DNA of 64,000 bases, taken from Phoronis australis. Its lineage: Eukaryota; Phoronida; Phoronidae. The DNA lies in the NCBI GenBank assembly GCA_002633005.1, contig NMRA01000029.1, forward strand, positions 637,119 to 701,118. The letters are read 5' to 3'. This document shows positions 14,301 through 26,300 of the stretch, one piece after another. Position 1 is the first letter of the stretch; each line of letters begins with the position of its first letter. The notes beneath the pieces are model-generated. The model did not search any database, was not told where the DNA came from, and was given only the letters and a program-made list of their open reading frames with translations. A program made the translations under genes and the position numbers.

Positions 14301-17300
14301 GACAGCTTACAGTGATTTTCGTACAACTCCAACTATTGTGGCACCTCCTAGTGGCACTTTTGTTTTTTGCATTGGTGGCTCTATCGAAGCCCTAGCAGGA
14401 ACTTTTCTTAATTTGGCAAGAGTATTTCCATTGGAACAGAAAAGTAACAACAGATGACTATCCAGCTACCACTGTGCACCCTATTGGCATTTTTTTATTT
14501 TTTACCTTTTTCCCCGTAACTCCGAACTTCCGTGACGTATTTTCAAGAAATTTGGCAAATAGTTGAACATTAAAGAGGCAATGACACCTTTCCATCTTCA
14601 GATCAGAAATGACTTATTGCACCTCACTTGTCATTGTTCTCTGACTAAGAACTCTAAAGATCATTATAAAAATTGGCATTTTTGTTCTTACTGGGAAGGG
14701 CACAGCTAACGATGATTTTTGGGCAGCTCCGACTAACTTAGCACTCCCAGTGGTAGTTACGAAGTGAAATAAAATCTCCCCAGTTGTGGTGCAAAATCGG
14801 TTCAAAAGTGACTGTTCTTTACTTGTGTTGTAGCTTGGGTCTATTGATAATGCTACACCTGGCATTTTTCATCTAAGCGAAATGTAGTATACACAGTGAT
14901 GCACCCATCTTTGATTTTTTTATCTCCTCACTATCTTCATCATCACCATCGCCAGTTTCTATGTCATTGCCATTTGTATTCTTGACGATGTCAGCGATAT
15001 AAGAATTGTATAAAAATTTTGTTTAGGCTTTATTTTTGTTTATTTGTATTAACAAATCAATGAAGAATCTTTTTTCAAGAATATCTTTTGAGCTTTTTTC
15101 GTGTCAAAACTTTGATTTTATCAAGATATAACTGGGAAGCTTTATACAGTTTATATGGGTCAGGTAATTGGGTCATGTAATTGTGGTTTTAGAAAAGGCG
15201 GAAAAAATTACTACTACCTGTTTGAACATCGTCCGCCCACCACCAAGTCAACTGTACCAGCGTTTGTTCGAGGTGGTCACGCAGACGAGACTCCATATGT
15301 GTTTGGCTTACCATCTATGCGGCACATGTACCGAGATGACGACAAGGAACTTAGCCGAAAACTGGTGGCTCTGTGGACTAACTTTGCCCACACAGGGTGA
15401 GTTGTAATTGACATCATTAATGTGAGATTCTCCAAGTATTTGCACGGGTGTAAATTTATGCATGCATGTAATCTGTCAAAAGCCCGAGTCCTGTATTTAA
15501 GTTTTATGCACTTGCGCTTTGTGCACATTGTTTTAGTAGCAACTGAACCTTTGAAGGCAGTGGTCATTGTATATGTTATGATCATAGACACCATTTCTGT
15601 TCAAAGAGTATCAGACACTGTGGTATGTAGGTATTTTGTTGTGCCTGTTAAATGTCTACTTTCGTGATCTGGATGCTGCTTATCCCATGACTTGATTTGG
15701 GCTTGATCTTGTCATACGAGTTGTCTAAGGCATAATTTGGACACAAATTGCCTCTGTCAGTCTTGATATTAACTGTCTAATGACATGATGTGGACAGTTA
15801 CTGTTCAGTGACGTAATATGGACAATATACTGTCAGTGTAAGGATGTGATTTTAACATAAAATGTTTAATTTAATGACAAAATTTGGACATGACATAATA
15901 TAATAATGGACATAATTTGTCTGAATGACATGGTGTGGACGTAAACTATTTATTGACATTGCCTTTCTAATAATACCGTACTTGACTGACTCATTTAATC
16001 TAAATTCTATTCAAACATTTCGATTTTGCTAGTGGTGTGTTAGATTCAAGCCCCGTCTTGTTACCTTTTCTGTCATTGCATTGCAGAAATCCAACCAAGG
16101 GCATGGAGCTTTCTAACGTTGAATGGCCACAGTATTCAGCTGAACATCCCCAAGTCCTCTTACTGAGCACGCAGCTGGGACAAGATGGGTACGACTCTGT
16201 CATCACTCCGCAGGGGGCGCCCAAGCTGTTGCGTCCAGAGAGCACACGGTTCTGGTACGAGCTCTACCCAAGTTTGCAGACATTGGAGTTGCCACAGTGT
16301 GTTAAACCACCGGTGCCACCTAGTGGAAAGCCTATGATCAACTTAACTCAAGGGATGTTTGAGGGAAACAGGAACACAATTGCTGGTAAGCTTTGTTATT
16401 AGGAGATTCAATATTGAGGAATAAAGTGAAAATCAGAACTTATTCAGTTTTCTTTTGTGGGTTGATTATTTTCCACCTGGTGTAACGAACCTCAGAGCTT
16501 ACACAGGCACTGTAAATTTGGAACTGCAATCAGCAAGGTAATGATGTCATTAAAACCAGACCTATGGACCTATCAGTAATTTGAACCACCTCTCACAATT
16601 CGTTGTGCAAACGATTGAACGCGCTGTCCTTAAAACTGGGCAGTGGAGTTTCATGATACAACTGCAAGTTCAAAACGCTGCGCTGATAGATAAGTCGCCG
16701 AACTAAAGCTTGAGTCTTGCGCCTCAACCTTTAAATACATACCTCTGGCGTCGTTTTGAAAAAAATTTAATTGCAACCAAAGTTAATTGTTCATTCGTTG
16801 CGTGAGACGGCGAACGAGTGAGTTTTTGTCAAATTTCTCTAGAATTAAGGGAAATGATCTCTCTCTTGTTTTCTGTTGTGTATAAATTGTGGTAAGTAAA
16901 CAGCCTTTGTCCAAAACATTTTGTGCAGAATAGGTGAAGTATTGTGGCTGTAGATAGCTTGCTAAATCTTAGAAAAAGATTTTCTCTTACACCTCCTTAA
17001 TTCTCGAAACTTAAAACAGAGAGCAAGAGGTGGGCCACTTTTTGAATGACAGGCTATGGGCCAGCAAACTGAAGAGTTGCATTCTCCAAATTTCTTTTAA
17101 TGTTTTAGAATCTGGCTTTAACTACGAGACATACATAGGCATTCCATATGCAGCGCCACCTCTTGGTAATCTCCGTTGGAAACCTCCCCAGGTGCACAGT
17201 GGTTGGTCGGGGGTACGACAGAGTGGGCCCTTTGTCACATGTCCCCAATCCTCACGGATTTATGTTTTGGATTTTGAACAAGAGACGGAGGACTGTCTAG

Positions 17301-20300
17301 AGCTCGATGTTTATGTTCCGTATGGTGTGAAACACTTAAGGTAAAGTGTAAACTAACATTTATTTTGTTTCTTATCACGCAACAAAACTCAAAAACATGT
17401 TTTGCACTCACTTGTGGCAAAAGAAATATTTTTTGCCATAATAATAGCAAATTGTGTTTGTATCAAAAATGAGTGTGCCTAAACCGTGAATTGTGGAAAA
17501 TTTGACCAATTTATTGACTTGCCTAACCCTCTCTGAAGAGCGTTGGAAGGGCGAGGGTGGCCTCAGAATAGTGAATATCAATACATTAAAATTAGTCAAA
17601 ATTTTCCCCAAGATGAACCATTGCACTATGACATCATGCAACTTTGACATAATAAGCGTAGACAGTACCCCCCCTAATTCTATTGTCCTGATTCACTGGC
17701 AGAGTCTAAATGCTGATATCCATTCAGAGGAGCCAGAACTGTATCGCCACACAATGGACATATACTCAGAGAGAATCAACTGTTAATACATGCTGCCTGA
17801 TAATCTGTAGTGGACAAATGTCCCTCAGGATTGCTGTTTAAACTTCTTGCGTGTAGTTTAGCGTCCATTGGTCACAAAGTTGATGTCCCATGGGATATTA
17901 AGTCCAAAAACCCCCGATTTTGATATCAATACACTAAGGCCTATTTCTATTTGATTCTTCGTTTCAATTTTCCCCATTAGGTGTCTTTCAAAGTTATGAC
18001 TTGTTTGCATCTTTTGAAGAGTGTTAATTAGATGTTGAACAAATAAACAGCTTAGGTTTGTTTATTTGGCAAGCTTAAAATCAGTACCAGTGATAAGTTA
18101 ACCGGTTTGTAATATTTGAGAAAGATTGAGTTAATTAGACACACAAGAACTGAATAGAAAACAATCAAAAGTCCTGCTAGCAAGCATCGTTGAAATCGAA
18201 ATGAATTCCTAAAAATGTGTCGTCCCAACCCTACTATGTACTGTAGGTTAGATTTTGGTGTAAATACACAATTAGAGTTTAGAAATGACATTGCCATGAC
18301 AATTGGGACCATGCTCAAGTATTATGGTCATTACATTGTGAGACAGAATGAGAAATAGCCCTAATGAATGTCTTTCTGCTAAGTATTTATTGACATGTTT
18401 AACGTTCAACTTGACTGTTTTTCACATTTTTTTCGTTTGAATGCTTTCTTTACACCTCTTTTTGTGATCATGATGTTTTCCAGACATCGGAAGCTCCCTG
18501 TAATGGTGTTCATCCATGGTGGTGGTTACACTCTTGGGTCTAAGACACTTTATAGTGGCGTGAATTTGATTCAGTACGATGTTGTGTATGTTGCTATTAA
18601 CTACCGACTTGGAGTTCTGGGATTTTTGTCATCAGGTGGGTTTTGCTTGTTGTATTGCGACCTTGTTTATTAAACAATTATATAACTATTGCATTCGAGA
18701 ACAACATGTTTGGGTAAATGGAGATGGAAATATAATAATGATGATAAGTTCTTGAATTTCAACAATGGTGGGTGGCACGGCCTGTACAACTGGTGCTGTG
18801 CCTCCTGGAGTGATTTTAAACTTGACTAAGTGTTTTTCCCTTTATTGGGATATTTTTTGACATGAGTAGATTTGTGATGTTGGTCATGCTGTCAGCAGTA
18901 GGTCCATACCAACGGTCGGCATTAATTTTGTTAGGTGACAGTGTTGCTCCAGGAAATTACGGTTTAATGGATCAGCAGCTAGCTATAAAGTGGGTCAAGG
19001 AGAATATTGCCAAATTTGGTGGTGACCCTGATGAGATCACCATATTTGGAGAGTCAGCAGGTGCAGGTAGTGTGTCTGCACAGGTTCTGTCACCATCAAG
19101 CAAGGGACTCTTCAAGGTGAGAAGATTTTCCTGCCCAATTTGGCAAATAGGTTTGAAAGACAACACCTTCCCATTCTTGGATAGGTTCAATGTTTTAACA
19201 CCCCTAGAAGCACAGCATGTGTGGTGCAGGTGTGGGCGCATTTCAATGTTCCACGTTGCTCTTGTTTTCACATAATGCGAGAACTTGTGAGTTGAACATT
19301 AGCTCTGTTTTTTCTTACGCTAAAACCTCACCAATGCTGCTGACAATCAGATTTTTATTTCTTCATTTTTTCACGACAGAAAAGTAGTCCCATTCTAATG
19401 CTTTAACATTTCAAAAACTCTACACCGTAACTACATGTGTTGAGTGGGCATTCGCAACAATGTCAGAAGGGTTTGAAAATGCTAAAAAGGAGTTCATGAT
19501 TGCCAACCAAGGGAATGCTGTACCCTGGTGGTCATGGTAACTCTGAAATTTGAAATCAAATAAGTTGACATGTACATAGTGTTGCATGAATGACATTTTG
19601 CCAAATCAAATAGACTGTAATTTTCGATTTGATTTTGAAGTATGTTACATCACTGTTTAACGACTTGTGAACAATCCCTATGTTGAATGTTAAAATGTAA
19701 ACTTTTGTGTTCCAGAGAGCTATTGCCCAGAGTGGATCCATTTTCTCCCCATGGAGTTGGGTAGATCAACCAAGAACTGTGTTTGATCATTTTGTGGGTT
19801 TGAAAAACTGCTCAAAGGACATGACGAGAGCTACCCTTGAATGTCTACGCAACATTGATGCCATTGCGCTGAATTCCTTGGAGGCAATTCCCACAGACTT
19901 ACGAAGTCAGCTACTTATGACACCTGTTGCAGATGGTCGGTTCTTTCCCGCTTCACGGTCACAGCTCCTCAGGGACTCTGCCTCAATGGATATCACTTTC
20001 ATGATGGGACACAATTTTGCTGATGGTTACCTCATTGGAGTAGGCTCCGAATACTTCCTGGGGGCGTCATTGTTGCTTTCGGATCCCGCTGCCAGGACTG
20101 CATTCGAGTTCCAATACGCAGACTTGCTAGAGATGCAGAATAGAACAACTCTCCATTACCAGAAAGAGGTCACAAACGTCATGACAGATTTCATGTTTTC
20201 AGCACCTGCGGATAAAGAGGCTCTACTTCGTGATAAGTGAGTGTTTTTTCATTATTTTGTCAAAATGTACATGAAATTTGTGCTTGGCTCTTTAATTTGA

Positions 20301-23300
20301 TGTGGTTCATTGGTTATATGCAAGGGCAAAACTAGGAGGCTGTCCAACATAACTAGCCTAACTTTTTGCAATGTCTCAGCAAAAAGCCTAAAGGTTGGAA
20401 ATCAAAATCAATGACGGAGAGTCTAATCTCGGAACTCAGACTTTATTCAGATTCAGACTTTACTCAAACTCAGACTTGAAACTTCATTCGGCTCACTGTC
20501 TGAATTCCTGCATCCTCAAGTTGGTGTAGGTTACTGCAGACGGCGACGTTTCAGCTTGACGTTTGATTTACGGTAGTGACAAGCCATCTGATGTTGTGAG
20601 TGGAGTTTGCCTGTCAGTGAGCATGGATGAGTGTATAAATATATGAAACTAACAGACGACGACTTTCAGGCGGTTCCAACGAACACTGATCCCCTAGTGG
20701 CATTTTCATCTTATTCCGTTTTTCTTTGTTTCCCTGAAGTTCCTTGACAGATTTTTATGAAATTTGGTGAATAGTTTTCTATTAAAGAAGCAAAGGCATG
20801 TTCCAGTTTTTGAATGGATTGGACTTTTTAGAGTCTGAGCAAAACGTAACCAATCATGCGATACTGTTCGAGTACAAATTTGAAGGTTTACTCAAAGCTT
20901 GTCATACAAAAGTCTAAATACATGTAATTTTATAGTCATTTTTTGAGTTGAGTGCTGAGAACAGAAATTATTCAGCTGGTCCTGAAGTCATTGAATTTTA
21001 ATTTCTTAAGCTATATTTTTAACTTCCAAGTGCTTTCATTTGAGGTTGTACTTACGAAGTATCAGCAAGACGTCTGATCTGTGACGAAATTAATTAAGAT
21101 CATTCAGAATGTAAAAAATTGTTGTACGTAGTCGGGTACGCAGTCCGGTACGCAGTCTGGTACGCAGTCCGGTACGCATACCAGATGACGACTGGTTGCT
21201 CACTTGGGACCATTGCACTGATCACCTGTGACCGTTATTGATGCTTATTAACACTACTGAGCTGAGGAGCTAGAAACCTGACTCAAGGTATTGCAGACCT
21301 GCGACTTGAACCCACATTCTTAAGTAGAGAAGACTAGCACTTATTCTACTAGGACGTTGTGCCTCCTCCATCCACAATAAATTTATTCATTGATACCGAA
21401 TGAATTTTAAAATTGTATTACCTCGTGAAAAAAAATTCATATATAATCCTGCTAAAACATGTCAGTATTACGTTCTTAGACTGAAACACTCCAGTGATGG
21501 CATCATTTGTCTTCTTTTATACCTTTCGCACCGAACATCTCGTAAAAATTTCCGTGCCAGACAAAATGATGTCAAAATCTAAATAGCAGTATTAAGAAAC
21601 ATGCAAGTTAGTGATGGAGCAAATTCGTCGCATACAAACTCTACATGAAATGAATTTTTTTGAGTATTATTTTAAATTTCGAAATTCGTTTGGGAGACAC
21701 TCTTTGCCCAATGTTTTTTTCACGCCAAACTTTTGATCAGCAGTTGAACTGACGAATGAGAGTTGAGACAGGTCACCAAGCCCCTAATGTTGATCATATT
21801 ATGGGGATTAATGCTCACTGGAAGTCATGAACAAGTGGAGTACCCTGGTGGCCTTCAGGGTAGTGACACATCAATACAAGTTAATTAACTGATAAATCAG
21901 ACACATTCTAAGCTGGCAAATGTGTGTCAGCCAGGGCTGACGTTGGCTATGAGGTATTTTGATGTAATTCACTCAATGAATATAAAAATTAACTTGAAGG
22001 CACTGAGCCAGAAATATATATCAAGTGATTATTGTTTAAGAAATGGATCTATAGATTTCACTACAAGGGTTCACAGGTTTAAGCCCCCTCGTGAGGCACA
22101 ACCAAAAGTTGCTGCCATTGCATAAAGATATTGCCACTGGTTCAGTAGATCCCATTACTAAATTTATAGACTGGCCTCTGCATGTGTCAGGCGTTCTTAC
22201 GTCTTGCGTGATCCACTGCTTTTCTTTGTAGGTGGGGTGGTAAAACCTATCGATATTTCTATGAACATCCGAGCAAAGGCAAGCCTGATTTTGTCCGAGG
22301 AGACCACGCTGACGAACTGGATTTCTTATTTGGCTGGAGTCTCGCCAACTACACTAGAGATGACCTACGAATCACCCACATTATAAGTAGACTGTGGACC
22401 AACTTTGCAACTACAGGGTGAGTACAGAGTGGGCTAATGGTAATCAATGAATTCCTGGGTCTGTTTCGTGAAAAGTGACATAAGACTTAAGTCAAAAAAT
22501 TGGTTTTACACTCATCACAACTGGTTCCAAAGAAATAAATAAATCTTGTTTAAACAAAAATACAAAGTCTCTGACAATACATGCATATTTTCTGGTTTCT
22601 GAGATAATTTGTAAATATAATTTAGATGTTGAAAGCTTTATTCAGTAACTGAGAAGTGGGAACATTAACAGCAAATCTCTCGACATCTAAATCTTAACTT
22701 TAAGATGCTTTTTATGAAGTAGACTCCTGGAGTTCTGCCATCTGCCTCGAGTGTGACTTTGTATATAGTGAAGGCATGCAAGTCAGTGGGTCTGCTGGCC
22801 TGTCGTCTGCCTCGAGTGTGACTTTGTAATAGTAAAGGCATGCAAGTCAGTGGGTGTGCTGGCCTGTCGTCTGCCTCGAGTGTGACTTTTATACAGTGAA
22901 GGCATGCAAGACAGTGGGTCTGCTGGCCTGATATGAGGATGTTGCATATACTTTGGTCCATCAAATAGCCAAGGGCAGCACAATATTCATATCAACTTTA
23001 TGCGTAATATGGGAATAGCATTCTCAGGCCTGGTGTCTCAGGACATCAAAGGAACTCGGTTGACAGCAATTGGGTATTTATGAAAGAACTTCAACTGCCC
23101 ATTTGTCAGAAAGTGCAGCACCTGTAATTATTTCCAACACATTAGGTTTATTATATTGGAAACACTGAGTATTATAATGTGCTGTCTGCAGGTGATCCAG
23201 TGGAGGGGGGAATTTTTACATGCAATTTATAAGCTGTTGTGGTTACAAAAAGCTGAAAGCCACTAGGAAACATGTCAACATAACAATAATTGGTTGCGTA

Positions 23301-26300
23301 ATGTAAGTGTTCTGGGCCCATAACCCAGAGATCCAAGGATTGTAACCTTACACTGTTATTACGAACACACAGTCATGTAGTTTGTTCAGCCAGCTGTATT
23401 CCGCTTACTCTAAAATTAAACTCTGAATGCAGGAGAGTGACATTAACATTTAGTTTATAGAAGAAAGAGTTGCAGGATTAACAACTGTGATCGTAATTGA
23501 AAAAGCCTGACAACCAAGTCCACAAATTCTTCTCATTGATCTGTAAGACATAGTGAATCTACCAGATTCACTATGATTATGATTCACTGCTTGCTCTCTT
23601 TACACTACAATGTTCATGAGATCTTTTCTCCATCGAGACTGGTGTAAGTAGACTAAACATGGAGTAAAATGTAATATTCCTGAAGCTCATCACCTCTCAG
23701 TGAAGTTCGTCACTAATAAAATTCTTCAGTTACACCTTTTGCCCGCATGTGTATAGGAATCTGCATTTTTACCCCGCAGCCCCAGGAAAGTGGCATATCA
23801 ACGCATCAAAAGCCTTGCGCTCCAATCCCTCACCCCCAGGGTTGATCTATTGAAGAGTTGGCGACGCTTGATTAATCATGATCTTATCTGGTCAGAAACA
23901 GTGGTCACGCCTACTTCTACAATACGCAAGTCGTGGTTGTGTTGGCACGCATATAATATTATGCACACTCACGCACGCACTTTCAGACATTTAAGCACAC
24001 TTTAATGCATTGAGAATTAAGGGGTTAGGAACATCACAAGAGACATGGTTGTTTAGTTGTGTGAATATGCAGTCTAAATAAAAATTTCGTTGCATTCCAT
24101 ACATCTCTACATCTTTCTGCCTCCTAATTTGTGGTGGCGCATTTCCTCTGTTTCAGGGACCCAACAAAAGGGGTGACGCTGCCTGGCGTTAGTTGGCCTT
24201 TGTTCTCCAAGGATGATCCCAGTATCCTTCATTTGACCTCTGACCTGGGTGAGCCAGGTGTGCCATCTGTCATCACCAACAAGAACTCACCAGATTTGCT
24301 GAGGCCACTGGAAGTTGAATTTATGAGGGATCTTCTCCCACGGCTGGCAAATCGAACTGAGCCCAGCTGCATACCTGCTACCACCTCACCCCCTCCCTAC
24401 ACTGGGGAGCCAACTACATTGGCTGAAGTGGCCACCACTGCTACCTTATCCACTCCTTACACTGAGGAACCAACGACATTGGCCAAAGTCGGCACCACTG
24501 CAACCTCATCCCCTCCGTACACTGAACAACCAACTACATTGGCCGAAGTCGACACCACTACAACCTCATCCCCTCCGTACACTGAACGACCAACTACATT
24601 GGCTGAAGTGGACACCACTGCAACCTCATCCCCTCCGTACACTGAACGACTAACTACATTGGCTGAAGTCGACGCCACTACAACCTCATCCCCATCCTTC
24701 ACTGATCAACCGACTACATTGGCTGAAGTCGACACCACTGCAACCTCCTCCCCACCCTACACTGATCTACCAACTACATTGGCTGAAGTTGATACCACTG
24801 CTGTAGGGAAGCCTACAGAACCTTCAACACCAATCGACAAGAATATTTTGAATTTAGCCCCAAAGGTTGCAGTTGAGTTCTCATTAGATGCCGACTATGA
24901 TGTCATTGTTGGAGACAACAAGGTGACAGTGGTAGCAACCTTCAAAGTTCAAATAGCGGATGAAATGAATATCAAGGTGTCGCGTATCCTGAATTTCGAC
25001 CTTCGACGAGGTGAGAATTTACTAATATTTTGAATTCATGTTTTTTTATTACGTTGTTAAGTTACCGTACCTCTTACTAGCTAATTTTGGTTTTATTTTG
25101 AGAACGACAGAATGAAAACTGTGATTAGCTCACTTCAAAACTCATTTAAACACCTAAATGTATAGCATTCAATGAATCTATTAAAATGTCTAGACTGTGG
25201 CAGTAATGCTGTCCAATGAAAGAATGTAACAACTTCCTGGTATCTAGTCGTATTTGACCGATAGCCCGTGCCAAAATTTCGGTGTTGATAGAGGGTGAGT
25301 TAGGGGGTTTATAGAAACTCCTTGAAGCATGTGCGGAGGTCTACTTTTGTTATTTCGTTTAAGTGTGGCTGAACGGTTGTTCTAGCTTGTGAGGGTATTA
25401 GGAGTCCTCATTGTTTCCTAAATATAATCACAGAAAGACAGTTTAAGCTGCAGTAGTTTGGGCTGCCAACTCTAGGTTACTAATTTGAAGCCAGCACAAT
25501 TTGAGTTTCGTGTTCTCTGACTGACTTACTAGCAATCTCTCACATAACCTTATTCACACAGTCGCAATTTTAGTAGTGAGCCTTTTTTAGATTTAAAAAA
25601 CAATGCATTTGAGACATAAATATGAAGAGGCGCGCAAAAAAATTATGTTTTTTCTGTAGTTAAGCGCAGAATGGATTGTTTTTAAAACCTAAAAAGAGGC
25701 TCACTTTTAAAATGGCCACAGCGTGAATTAGAGGTGTATTGGTATTAATGAAGAGTGCGTGAAGAAGATTGAATGTATCAAAGCCTTCATGAAAAGCGAT
25801 TTTGATCTTTGATGAAGCTATACCTTCATAAAAGTGTTTGAAAATTTTCTTGTATTTTTTGCTTCATTTTTGTTTCATAGGAAGCATTGTTGTGTCTTTT
25901 GACCTGGAGCCACCAACTACACCGTCAGAGACGCCATCTGGTGACGCCGTGACTACACTGCAAACATCCATCTCCAATGGAACTCTAGCCATCAAAGACG
26001 GCAATGGCACCGTCATTACAGCACTGCCCAACTCACTGAAAGTTGTGGCAGACGTACCCAGCACAGCAGGTGGTAAGTCTGCAGGTTGATTATTCACTGA
26101 GTAAAGCTTGGCTCACTGTTGAGGTTATTACAAATAGCGCAAGGCGCCCTATACAGTAGGCCTAAAATTTCACCAATATAGTGCACAATGTGGCTTACAA
26201 ACGAAATTTAATTTTCTCATTTTTATCATAAAAACAAATTAAACCACCAAATAAATGCGTTACCTTTTAGTGTTGTACCACAGTTACCATCATGCTTTTT

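Larger units (their letters stand above)
17341..23215 (+). repeat. Intragenic segmental duplication, copy in domain C
   Basis: This is the partner of 1-6100. It lacks the THAP element and the 430-base segment, but carries its own insertion of about 620 bases (roughly 22440-23064), which contains a short MITE-like piece and a three-copy tandem repeat, before homology resumes at about 23065 with 5939 onward. The matched 5' SINE (21120-21375) is shared with copy A, so the SINE predates the duplication. Confidence 0.86.

Noticed and set aside
24457-24702. Minus-strand open frame over the VNTR
   Set aside because: It is the antisense of the seven-unit coding repeat and has no start context or splice support.
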